From Eucalyptus grandis (taxonomy: Eukaryota > Streptophyta > Magnoliopsida > Myrtales > Myrtaceae): a DNA stretch of 64,000 nucleotides. Positions 38,500 to 49,534 of the stretch are shown in pieces. The position numbers and the translations under genes were made by a program. The notes below the pieces were generated by a model. The model saw only the letters and a program-made list of their open reading frames with translations. It searched no databases and was not told where the DNA came from. How positions within the stretch are numbered: position 1 is the stretch's first letter; each line of letters begins with the position of its first letter. Where the stretch lies: contig NC_052621.1 of NCBI RefSeq assembly GCF_016545825.1, positions 148,199-212,198 of the forward strand. Reading direction: 5' to 3'.

Positions 38500-39007
38500 T
38501 GTCGGACAGATATAAGATTAGTACACTCACACGGGTAATCGCATCTATTTACTATGTGATAAATAGAGATGAAACAGTATTTAAGCTTATTATCTAGGTG
38601 ATAATCGAAAGCTCAAGCTTAAAATACACATGTCGCCTTAACTAAGTGTTAAGATGAGGACATAATACTTGTGATGTCCGAAAGTAAAATACCCCACATA
38701 TTTTTACTTTTATCCGTCTAAGATGCCGATGTGAGTTCGATGAATTTTGTGAATGAGTAGATACGTGAACTCAAGTTAGACATTGGGTATGTCTCGAACT
38801 ATCATCTGTACGGTATTGAAAGGTGTAGACATACGCTCCATGGGAAAGGAGTTAATACCGTAATACGTATTTCATACTATGTATGCATGAGACGACCAAT
38901 AAGAGTGGCAAAAGTTTGATCTCAACTTTTATGTCGTGTGAGACTCTTGAGGAAGAGAGTTCCTCAATTTCTTAGTCCCCTCAAGACTCTTACTTACTCG
39001 GAGTGAC
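38500..39007 (+). repeat. 3' LTR remnant (5' part of LTR) after a polypurine tract
   Basis: The purine-rich AAGTTGAGGAGTA at 38,487-38,499 precedes TGTCGGACAGATATAAG, which matches the LTR start of the second copy (59,211 on the minus strand). Similarity runs to about CTCGGAGTG at 39,005 and then gives way to the C2-gene duplicate. A ~308-bp AT-rich block present in the other LTR (58,408-58,715) is absent here. Confidence 0.8.
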
Positions 39008-39075
39008 GTCCCCATACTAGTTTAAACATCCAATGGAAAATTGCAGTACTTTCCTTGGTCTTATGAAGAGAAATT
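39008..39075. pseudogene. Partial duplicate of C2-gene intron 4 (right part)
   Basis: CCCCATACTAGTTTAAACAT and TTGGTCTTATGAAGAGAAAT match 44,996-45,065, in the last intron of the C2-domain gene. This continues the left part at 32,566-32,692, with only the copia element in between. Confidence 0.8.
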
Positions 39076-39415
39076 AAAATATAATTAAAATGAAGAGAAA
39101 GAAAAGGAAGAAGAAAAGAAAAAAATTAAAAAATATATATTAAAATATTATTAAAAATTATTCATGCCAGCGTCGGTCATGCGATTGTGCGACATAAGAT
39201 AGTTGGCGTTCATTGGTCAGATTAATTCAATTGGCAAAACTTCAATATATTTGAGATTCAATTGATAAAATTAGAAAATTTGAAACTGATTTAGTAAAAA
39301 TGTAATAAGTTTAGGAATTTGTGGATAATTTTTTTCCAGGATCTACACTTATGTGTTGCTGGTCCATCATAATGTATGCCACGTGGCAATCACTAGATGG
39401 TTGGCACAACCGCCA

Positions 39416-39419
<4 letters not shown>

Positions 39420-39476
<57 letters not shown>

Positions 39477-39481
39477 TTTTT
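39420..39481. repeat. (TA)n followed by poly(T)
   Basis: About 19 TA dinucleotides run directly into about 22 T. The 1.1 kb around it (39,076-40,241) is AT-rich and holds no gene that I can support. Confidence 0.95.
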
Positions 39482-40241
39482 GAAAACTTACCAATCTCAC
39501 ATTGTATATATTTTCCATCTGACATTTGATTGAGCTGATTTTTTGCACCCATCAATATATGTTGTGACCCAATCTTACTGAAAATGTGATACAATCGTCA
39601 AAAAGTGTAGAAATTGTACGTTTCTAAGGAACAGGCCGAAGTGGAGTTGTGGTGAAAAATTGCGATATTCTTTATTTTTTTCTCTCAAATCCGATTGGTG
39701 TGATTCTTAGGAAGTTGAAAAAGTTGCGAATTGATGGAAAGATCTTAATGAATACTACCCAGTTAAGCACTTCAATCGACCTTTCTATGAATTTTATGCT
39801 AGGTCAAAGTCGCTTTAATTTTGAAAAGGATTAGGTAAAATATAGGGTTTCTAAAATCACATTTTATGGTCAATTATTAATTCTATATTTTTTGTACATT
39901 GCAAAAAATAAAATTTTCTTTAGATTTTTTAAATTGGTCATATGGGTTGCTTTAGAAGTTAAGGAATGCACATATGTGTTGGTTAGGCACATGACAAGTA
40001 TTTCACATTTAGACCACCCCTTAATTTGACTAGTGTCTTATTTGGTCATCGAGTTTAATGTGGTATATTATGTGTTCAAAATTTATCAACTCAGAATAGA
40101 TTCCCTCCTAAGGAAAAACATTATTGTCTGTTCAATTTTTGTTGCTATACTTTGAGGTTTGCACATGTGTTTAATTTGTGGCTCTTCTTGCATGCTAGAC
40201 ATGTTACGAGTACTTGGCAATCTTTATAAACTTTAATATTG

Positions 40242-40680
40242 AACTGTTCTCGTTTAACACGAGTGCAACTTAATCTTCATGAACCACTTCACTACTCAGT
40301 GCAAAAAAGGAGAATTTTCATATCATGACATAATCCTCTAAAATTTCCTCACTGACTACTGTAATGCCCTCATTTCCCTCACTCCTCCATTAGAACTCCG
40401 TACTTCTAGTGTCTCCCAAAATTGACTATCTTTATGAGGTTTCTCATCTCAAAGAAGATAGTAAAATTTTAGAGATCTACCTTCCATTTATAAATCCATA
40501 TTTCACTTTTGCTCAACCTTCCTCTTTGTCACCTATCCATTCTATTAAGCAGTTTATGAAACATACTTTTCGAGACGTTAATGAGTATGTCCAATCTTTC
40601 AAATTTGACTGGCATCCTATTCCCGCTGAAATTTGTGGCTCTTCTCGCTTAACATGAGGGCAACTTAATCGCAAGTACCA
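40242..40680 (+). pseudogene. Degenerate virus/retroelement-type coding relic (copy B)
   Basis: This is the inverted counterpart of 17,221-17,600; long blocks agree with few differences (for example CAACTTAATCTTCATGAACC at 40,268). It contains an open piece of 82 codons at 40,409-40,657. The word CTCGCTTAACATGAG-GCAACTTAAT occurs at both its edges (about 40,249 and 40,645), so the unit is bounded by short direct repeats. Family assignment is as uncertain as for copy A. Confidence 0.45.
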
Positions 40681-40793
40681 TAGCAGCTTCTTAGCTTTGA
40701 GCCGTCCATGTCAGATTAAGGATGGGAATAATACTCCAATGGATATGATTTGCAACGAAAGGTTGAACCCATGTCTCACTTTGGGCAACAGTT

Positions 40794-41815
40794 ATGAGGA
40801 GGAGACAAATACAATTGTCTGGTAGGATTGATGAAGAACCTATCAAACATGCATTTCGCGTGGCCATTGCTGAAAATAAGGCAATTGTGGGGTATAGAAA
40901 CCTTCCTCATTTGTTAGGAGTACCTAGCTGTATGAACACTCTGAAGCTGAATGCCCGTCTGGATAACATACCTGTGCTTGTCATGCGTAATGGCGGAGGC
41001 AACGCACATCGAACCTTCACTTGCAATCACAATGACAAAGGAAAATGCATTATTTTTGGAGGAGAGCTCACTGCCAATGATATGATGATAATAAACAATC
41101 GAAACTCTACTCAAGCTTCGTGGGAAACTAGTCAAGCGGGCACAGTTGAACCAAATGCTCATCCTGCTCTAGGGAGCACTTTGAATATGGGAGGTATCGC
41201 AAAGAAAATAGAAAGCTTGCAAAAGAAAGAAACTAGCCATGACTAGTGAGCCTAACCCTGACATATATTCATTTTCCAACCGGAGTCTATTATTGACTGG
41301 AGTATTTGATGGGGTTCCAGTAAAGTATGTTTTGAGGAGACGTGATGTAAGTTTTTTCTCATATAGTCATTTGCCAAATTTCTTTAATGTTTTATTCTTC
41401 TTAAATTTTTATGGTTCTTTACTCAACAATTGACGCATGGAGTTCCACAAATAATTCTCCATAGTGTTATAAAAGGGTCAAAGATTCTTTGTTGCTGCAG
41501 CAAATGCAAGAACTCTCAAGTAAGGTTGTACCTCGATTTATTTCCCTTTTTGTTCAATTATGGAGTTGAAGAGGACGGTATGAATTGGAGATTTGTACGG
41601 TAACCTGTCTTATATGTTAAACCATGCAGTGCATTAGTCCTTGCAAGTTTGAGCGCCATGCAACAAGGAAGACCAAGAGACCGTATTCTAGCATCTACTT
41701 AGAGAATGGCAAGACCATCAACCAAATTTGTGAGGAGCTAAGGGCCACTCCAAGGATTGTTTTTTCATGGGCTTCCGGAAATAACAAGTTCCGCTTTTAC
41801 TTGGTTAAGTTTTAA
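40794..41815 (+). pseudogene. Broken gene with a TDBD (Jas TPL-binding) domain
   Basis: The first open piece (40,794-41,246) contains NAHPALGSTLNMGGIAKKI. A shift of one frame leads to NPDIYSFSNRSLLLTGVFD and VPVKYVLRRRD, ending at a GTAAGT donor (41,347). A middle piece reads HSVIKGSKILCCCSKCKNSQ and ends at a GTAAGG donor near 41,520. The last piece, after a CAG acceptor at about 41,627, reads CKFERHATRKTKRPYSSIYL, then ENGKTINQICEELRATP. This is the pattern of PF16135 (TDBD) proteins of plants, some of which also carry PHD fingers. The frameshift near 41,240 and the lack of a clean acceptor before the middle piece point to a pseudogene or a gene fragment. Confidence 0.6.
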
Positions 41816-43490
41816 TAGTTGGAAAGGTCATTCTAATATTGACTCCTCTCCAGCAGCACCTCCCCCAATTTGAAGATGTCGCACTCTAAGTCTTTGCAAT
41901 AAGTTGTTATCATCGCAAGATAGGTCGGTTCGGATGCATTTGGGAAATCATTTCGTTTTGCGATTGTCCAAAATATTGCAACTTTGCTTTACTTTGGTGA
42001 AATAAAAATCTACCGGTCCAAACTTTGTCCTCCTCTGCCGATGCAGTTGCACGTCAATCATGAGTGTAGAAAAGCAAAAGAAATTTTGTTTTGACAAAGT
42101 ACTGCACGGATGGGAAAGCTTTGTTTCGTCAGAGTGTTACATTAGTATATGTGAATGTATTGAATGCGTTAGATTCAATTTGAAGTCCAAACTAAATATA
42201 GAATTGCATGACTAACCTCGTCTGCTCCAAAAAGGACAAAGATGTTCGTCTGTGCAAGTTTCTTATATATATAGATATATGTATGTAAAGTTATTCTCCA
42301 GAGGAGCTCTATCTCATCTTCGAGGGAAAGAAATCATAGCACTCCAAATTCAATTGACTAAAAACTTACTTACATAACCTTACCAAAATTATTGATTTCA
42401 TGCCTTGGTGCAACTTCCTCCGGTCATTATAACCATTTTTACCACTTCTCATAATTAACACAGATTATGAACGTATCTGATAAAAATTAAATATAACTAA
42501 CGTGCACATATGACATTTACTGTAGGGTCGAATTTTGTTCTATTTATGTGCCCAAAAGGGACGTAAGCATATTATGCTTACCCCTTATATTTTTCTTAGC
42601 CATATTTGACGGGCAATCAAGTTTGGGCATATCGAAGAAGCCAATAGTTGCCTGCAATAATTATTTTTGAAATTATGTGCCAATAATATGAATTACAGAA
42701 ACAACTATCAACATGTCCATTTATGCTTCTCCGATGACTAGATGGCTTTCGTTGAATTGGCTATATAGAAAGCAACCGACTGATCTCATATACAACCTAA
42801 AAAAATCCTATAAAATTTTCTTTGAAATAAATTTATTACTGAAACTCATTGTAGAGATTTTTAATATTAAAAGAAAAGGAATTTGTAGGATATTGATCCC
42901 ACCCATCAATTAATTAAATCACAATATAGGTTTATAATATAACTAATCTGTAACAAATTTTATTTAAAAAGAATGATATGCGCACGAAACAAAATAAAAA
43001 GAAACATGTTGACCCATAATATCATAGATTACGTCATATACGATACTAAATGTCTTTGATCTAATTATTTTTCACTTGTATTGTGAAAATGCTGTCAATT
43101 AATAATGGCTATGAAATATCCGCTACTTGTAATCCGATAATGCCAGCTCAACATCCCACAAGGCATAGCTCACGTAGTGCATAGTTGGTATGCAATTTGG
43201 CTCCTCGAATGGAGAGAGTGGCCCACATAATTAGTCACATAAAACCGAGCTAGGATCTAAAATAGATATAGCATAGATGTTACCGCAATAACTCTAGCCA
43301 CTCGTAATTTAAGGGTCCCGAAGGTCAAATTTTTTAAACTTCGTTTCACATACATTTTCCTTATCAAAGAGGAAAAAGTTTTAATCTTTCGGCGTTTGAC
43401 ACAGTGTACTTCGAGCTCAAGGGGATAAGACGATGATGTCGCCTTTGCTTGCAAGTCCTTCTGGGCAAGAAAATTGGTAGTGGCCTTTAA
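41816..43490. other. AT-rich intergenic DNA, no gene recognised
   Basis: Only short open frames are present in this 1.7 kb, none with a recognisable motif. No repeat structure or RNA gene is evident to the eye. Confidence 0.5.
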
Positions 43491-44112
43491 GGCTGCACAT
43501 GACCACTCTTCTGTTCCAGAAAAGAGTTTTTTTTCATAAATAATTCTATTCTATTTCTATTCCGGAAAATAATTTTTAAGTAAAAGAATCCGTTTGGTAA
43601 TTAGACAAAATTTCTACTCTTAAAATAGAAAAAGAATAGAAATGCATTTGGTAATGCAACAATTTCTTTTTTATATTTATTCATTTTTTATTCTTGCTTA
43701 CGGATTGCCACCACCGCCGGCATGTCGGCCGCTGCCATTGCACGACCACCGGTCGCCGACCGTCACCGTTGACCGCCCCCTCCTGCTGGTTGTTGGCCGC
43801 CGCCAGCGACCGGCGACCGGCGGCGGTAGCGGCGGCCGGCGGTGGGCGGTGGCTCTAGGCGATTGACGGTGGCCGTGGTAAGAAAAAGAAATAAAAGGAA
43901 ATTAAAAAGAAAATTAGCTTATTTCTAGAAATTGTTCCTAGGAACAAGAAGTAACTTTTTTTTGCTTCTCAAAACTATTCTCAGGAACAAAAAAATAAGA
44001 GAAATTGTTCTCGAGAACAAATGTTTTACCAAACAAGTTTATATTCTTTTTTTGTTCTGGGTAACAAAAGAACAGAAATTTGGAGAAACAGGAGCATTAC
44101 CATGTGCTACCT
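43491..44112. mobile_element. Non-autonomous DNA transposon candidate with GC-rich core
   Basis: The left edge GGCTGCACATGACCACTC and the reverse complement of the right edge GGTAGCACATGGTAATGC share about 19 of 29 positions, including GCACATG and CTGTT. Inside are AT-rich arms with TTTGGTAAT and TTACCAAAC in opposite orientation. A ~180-bp GC-rich core (43,693-43,880, many CGGCGG and CCACCG words) sits between them. The layout suggests a MULE-like or hAT-like MITE that may have captured a gene piece (Pack-type). The 74-codon frame in the core has no known domain. I see no clear target-site duplication. Confidence 0.5.
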
Positions 44113-44841
44113 ACACTAGTGGTGCATTTAGTATTAAATTCTTTATTTGTGGCGCTAAGAGTTATCCTTGTTTGTCCAAGGATGTATGCTATTGATCTTT
44201 CTTTTACCCCTTCTTGCTTGACTATTTTATTGTGGCTACGTTAACCTAATCAAAATTTTGAAGTAACGATCTTAAAATACGTAGTTACTCTAGCTATGCG
44301 GTTGTCTTGTTATTTGATATATATATCTGCTAAAATAGAACATCTTAATTGTTTTGTGACATTTAAGCTTACCACAAAGTCGATGGATTGTGTGAGACAT
44401 GCGCCTCGTCTATGAGCAATTCTATTGAAAGATTGTAATTAGTATTGTCAGTTTATTGCGAACTTATTTAAGTCGTCGAGATCATCTCATCACATGACTT
44501 GATGGTAGGAAGCGATAATTCAAACCGAGTCAGAAACATGACAAGGATCATTTACAATCCTGGACAATCGTTTTCCCACATTTTGGATTTGAAGAGACGC
44601 CTATAACTTCTTCCATTACGAAACTAAATCTTAATATTCTTTTTTCGAGGCCTATGAAACTTTCTTTAGCTCCTTTATCTTCAGTTAAATGTCCTAGAAG
44701 ATGAGTCTATGTCTTGAATACACTAATGAATAAGTACATTCTCCATTTCAAGTCCTCAAAAGCCACAGCTGATGATCCGCACGTTCATGAACAAAACAAC
44801 AAAAGAAAAGGGAAAAGATCACACATGGACATAGCTGTCGA

Positions 44842-46076
44842 CTAATACTCGCTTTGCTTCCATCCTCCGTACTCTTCATTAATCTCCGGCTCCTCCTACA
44901 AATCCCAACACATAAAAATAGTGTCAAACTTGTATAGCCATGGATTATTTCAATCGAGATAACTTTAGCAAGCCGATTGATTTTGCGTATGGCTCCCCAT
45001 GCTAGTTAAAAATCCAATGTAAAAATGCAGTGCGTCGACCATTGGTCTTATGAAGGGAAATGTAACTTCTATCGAGATTGGAAAGAAAATTTTCGATAAA
45101 TCCGCGAGAGAGGATGGGACCAGTGAATACCCTTAAATTGAATGTTAAGCCAACTTGGATCTCTCCGCAATAGGACTGGTCCATCCGAACCACCCGGTAT
45201 TTGCTCGGATGCAGCTCGGCGGTCCCGTTCTCCACTCCTAACGCCAGAAAGTCCTCCAGAAAGATGCTAACCATTCAAAAAGAAAGAACTTAAAAGTCAT
45301 CTACTTTCACTACTTGATCAAAATCGACGTTGCATAGTAAGATTAATCAGCACTTATTAGAAACTGTGATTTCATTCTTTCTGTGGCAAATATTGAAAAA
45401 CTCACGTCGCACTTCCAATGTAGTCGTCGGCGGAGAAGGTGTCTTTGTCCATGATCTTGAGGTTGAGCTTGAACTGGTGATGGTCGCCTTCTCCTGGATA
45501 CTCCACCCGCAACGTGAACTTCTCCCCCCATGATGGATTACTTCCCTGCCCTGCTTCACCATTTTATCGCTCTTACTTTCAATCCCAAATTTAACTCGTT
45601 TCTCAACACATTTGTCTTCTCCACAAAGTTATATAGGTCAAATTTGTGAAGAAGTAAAAGCAGCGGGCAAATAGCATAGCCTTCCAATTCATTAATCTAG
45701 TTGGTTTAATTTCTTATGCCTAAAAGTTTATCACTAATCAAAAAAATTATCAATTAGTCTAGTTGGTCCAATTTCTCTTCATTTTTTTTTTTTACTTTTG
45801 TCAAGACCCTTTACTATATTGCGGGCCGCGACAGTGAGTAGAATCATTCAATTACACTATTCTTCAGCATAACAAAGGAAAAATAAAAATAAATAAATAA
45901 ATAAAAATAAATAAAGATCCGCATCTTAGAAAATTCACGTAGTCAACATAGGACTATGTCTTCCTTTTCACACCACAACCCAATTAAAGATGCCCCACCA
46001 TTTTCCATGTACTGGTTAGCTGTGTGCTCCAATCAGAATTGGTCAACATCACAATTCTAATATGTTTTTGACAAAA

Positions 46077-46137
<61 letters not shown>

Positions 46138-47663
46138 TGTTAATTCCAATCAACTTCGAGGCAATTGACAACACCGATGCCCAACACCGATGCCCAACGA
46201 CATGGTTGAAGACTCGGTTGTCTTACTTAGTTTTTTGCCTAAGTTCCACAACGTGACACCCCTCAAATTACGTGTTAGCATGATTTCCTATGACCTCTAT
46301 CAAAATTCAATGCGTGGAAAAGTGACAAACGATTCAAATTACTAATATCACTTCAATACTTAGGGACAAAAGAAGAAAAAGTACTCGATACCATTTTCTA
46401 TGTGAACAAAAAAAGGAAGATTATTTTGGCTTTTACCTCTGGCGATGCTGCTTTTGCGTTCTTGTGTCTTGTACTGAATCAAAACGTAGGGATCCATCTT
46501 ACCTATTAAACCATCTCAAAGAGACAAAGGGAAAATAAATAAATAAATAAATTAAGGAATTCTATTGTATTCTCAATTAGTGAAAAGTAAAAATGTCCAC
46601 GCTTTTCTTCCATAAAATATTAATGGAAATTTATTGTCAGGGTCATGAGTAGAAATTATCACGTTTATCATCATGAACAAAATTTCATAAACACATACAA
46701 AGAGGGGAAAATAACATCAGAGACCCTAAAGTTTCGGGTAGGACTATTCAATGTAGACCCACCCGAATTGCTCCAAAAGATATGTTACAGTCATTTTATA
46801 AAATTGCAATTCAGCCCTCAATTACACGATTTTTTTTTCTCCCTTAAAAACCTCTTGTCCATAACTGACGAAATTCACTTCAATGTCTGACGAAAGTCTT
46901 CCTTTTGTTATGGAATTTTAGAAGCAAATATAATCCGACATAATGTTATGACCTAAATAAAAATTGTCGAATGGAGAAACAATCAAAAGTTTTAAAGTAT
47001 CATTGTCTGCGTTTTAAAGTTCTTGAACTAAATTGAAATTTCACTCAAAACTCTGGCAATTTTTTCTTTCAACGTCCAATGAGATGACCCACAAATGAAG
47101 TCAACCATTGCCATCTCTCCAAAAATCATGTAGATAATAATAATAGTAATCAAAGTGAGAATAATTCTTCAGGAGTTTAAATTAAAAAAAAAAAAAAAAA
47201 AAAAAAAGAGCCAAAGAAGGGCAGATAATGCAAATAAACATGCTTCCAATCTTTCAAGAGATCACATGAACTCGCGCAAAATCTTGAAAATCTGGCTTTT
47301 CTTAGTTTTCCTAATTTTCCATTTACCGTCCAAATTTTGGAGAGACAGAAGTTGCAACCAAATGAAAACTGACTAACAAAGTGAGAAAAAAGAAAACTTT
47401 TTTTTTGGTTGCTGGGGAGATAAAAATGATGACAAACTCTATAACAACTACTGGATCAATTTCAGATACTGTCTTCAATGTGTGTGCGGGTGAGGGCGTG
47501 TGTGTTCAGAGAGTCATCAAGAAGACATCGGCATGCGACTTTTGCTGCGGTGGATGATTTTGATGATCCGGAAGGAGGAGGAGGCGAAGAAGTTACCAAA
47601 GAAATCAGTGTTTCCAAGGCCTTTTGCGCTCACCAGCAACACCTCCAAAACCCCAACTGCCAT
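44842..47663 (-). CDS. Small single-C2-domain protein (ERG1/PP16 type), five exons
   Basis: Exons on the minus strand: 47663-47597, 46502-46437, 45550-45406, 45266-45131, 44895-44842; all introns are GT-AG. They join to 156 codons including TAG, a 155-aa protein, the usual length for this family. Residues 1-30 read [20 protein letters not shown] then [10 protein letters not shown]. The C2 fold continues with [35 protein letters not shown] and [19 protein letters not shown]. The C terminus is [12 protein letters not shown], typical of elicitor-responsive/phloem-protein C2 proteins. Acidic residues near 26, 79, 81 and 86-87 are candidate calcium ligands. Such proteins bind phospholipids, often in a calcium-dependent way, and are linked to defence or phloem transport in other plants. 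Reading through the exon 4 donor would give an unrelated tail, so exon 5 is preferred. Confidence 0.92.
46078..46137. repeat. (AAT)n microsatellite in intron 2 of the C2 gene
   Basis: About 20 trinucleotide repeats lie in the intron between exons 2 and 3. The polyasparagine frame that they create is an artefact of the repeat. Confidence 0.95.
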
Positions 47664-47718
47664 CCTCTCTCTTTCAGCCGAGAATTCAAAGGCTATTCTG
47701 CGATGGAATCTGAGAAAG

Positions 47719-47754
<36 letters not shown>

Positions 47755-49534
47755 TGAGAATTCAAGGGGAATCGTATGAAACCTTCTGAGACTCGACTTC
47801 TCCGAGGTTTAAGGTGGTTTGTGACCATAAGGTGGTTTATCTGGACAGGTTGATGACGGCAACCTGACCAGGAAAAAAATATCTTTATATAATAATAACA
47901 CGCAATAAACAAAGATTGGCAGTACATATCCAACTCGTGTTCATACCTTGCGGGAATCGATATCTTCTCTAATTAAATTAACATGATGTGGGGTGTTGTT
48001 TGCTTTGACCAGATAAAATTACGGCCACGTTCAGTCTTCTTGGGCCAAGTTCCAAAAAAATTGTTTATTATTTACGTGCTTTACAAGTTGGGTTCTTAAG
48101 CTTTACCGATGGAGATTAATCTTTACATATGCGAAAACATTGCTTATGGACATAGAAAAAAATTCCCATTATAACGTGGGCACAAATTTATTAGGTTTGA
48201 GATTACTGGCGATTGATAAAAACTCAAGTATAATTTCTGTGTGATCATATATGATTGTTAAATTTATAGCAAAGGACAACCTTTCTGTCATGTCATAGAT
48301 CACTTTCACCACGCCACATAGTTAAAGCGTATACGTATACGAAACATAGCAACTTTTTATAATAGTCCCAGGAGTATTCTGCGCTTCAGAGGAATTCATT
48401 ACTGCCTGCACGGATGTCAGTCTCACTTTAATTGCGTTGCCCCCTTTTCAGTCTTGACTTGGTCAGTCATTTCACTGAGTGAATTCAAAGGTAAATTGAA
48501 TGCAAGACTTCTTTATTTTCCTTCGGTCCAAGAACTCGTTCATTGAAATAACTAAGACAAAGTAGAAGACCTGAACGCTCGGGCTTCGTTCAATAAAAGA
48601 TCCATAAGGTGTCGAAGGCAGGAGGAAAGCCAATTACTTAAAAAAACTTTTCTGTAGATTTTAGCAACCTAATCTGCTACCAAATTTTTCTAAAGCGATG
48701 GACTAACCGTACATCAGGAAAGAGCGACAGCAGATAACTGCATTCCTGCGTAAGCACGCGACCTTCCCAAAACCGCGCACACTAGACTTCAAGAGGAATG
48801 GAATCCATTGTCCCCTGGCCTCCAGAAAACGTATTCTACTCCCGGCCAATTGAGGTCGAGGACATTGACTTGACCAAAACTCAATTGATTGCGAGGAAAG
48901 ATCATCGCTATAGCTTCAACATCGTAGTCCTTTCACTTGAAAAACCCAAAACAAAACAAAGGGGTCCGTGTAAATATAACTGACAGGAAAACCAGATCCC
49001 CAATGTGGTTGATGATACTGCCGAGCAAACACCACAATTTCCTCCTCCCCTTTGATAACATTCCTTCGTTGATAGAAGAGTAACCATGAAAATGAAAAGA
49101 TTTAAATTCAGAGGACTCCGTGATCAATCCAAACGGAGTACTTCACGGGAGCATTTTGCAATTTCTACTAGATTTTTCACATTCCGCAGATTAACGTTAA
49201 TCAAAAGGATGAATGCTTTCCAGATAGATCCAAAACCCCACAGCAAACAAAAGTAGAGTCCCCACATGCAGCGCTCGACATACTGGGAAACTACACTGAG
49301 AGTTAAGGAGCGTCCGCTATTAATTCAAGCAAATAACATTCTCTTTAATTCGGAAACACAAAAAAAGATGGAACTGTTTAGATAAGGTACAACACATCTG
49401 CTGCTGCAACTTCTGCTGGAACATCTGTGATACGTGCATGTTGAAATTGTGTTAACAAGTGCTATAAACCCCAGTAGTACAAAATGACAACTGCATATAT
49501 ATCAATGCAAAAAGAGCATTCACCTCACATTTCC
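47664..49534. other. Spacer between the C2 gene and the SCL30-like gene
   Basis: The part next to 47,664 is the presumed 5' leader of the C2 gene and carries a (CT)n run at 47,721-47,753. The part next to 49,534 should include the 3' UTR of the SCL30-like gene. A 61-codon frame at 48,798-48,983 has no recognisable domain. Confidence 0.5.

Larger units (their letters stand above)
32698..39007 (+). mobile_element. Degenerate Ty1/copia retrotransposon, plus orientation
   Basis: Order: partial 5' LTR, primer binding site, GC-rich leader, gag, protease, integrase, reverse transcriptase, RNase H, polypurine tract, partial 3' LTR. Integrase lies before reverse transcriptase, which defines Ty1/copia; wording such as SDRGREYLSDEF is closest to the Tnt1/Tork group by impression. 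Many stops and frameshifts make it non-autonomous. The ends lie inside the LTRs: the left end retains the last ~400 bp of an LTR, the right end the first ~510 bp. GTCC flanks both ends (32,693-32,696 and 39,008-39,011). The flanks match one continuous stretch at 44,744-45,065. A second copy of the family lies at 57,825-63,715 (-). Confidence 0.93.

Noticed and set aside
45002..45130. Read-through C terminus of the C2 gene after exon 4
   Set aside because: A good GTATTC donor and the family-typical terminal exon [12 protein letters not shown] downstream make splicing the better model.
46062..46256. Polyasparagine peptide
   Set aside because: It is an artefact of the (AAT)n microsatellite in an intron.
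47155..47376. Lysine-rich frame after a poly(A) run in intron 1 of the C2 gene
   Set aside because: It is created by the A run at about 47,184-47,206; no known domain.
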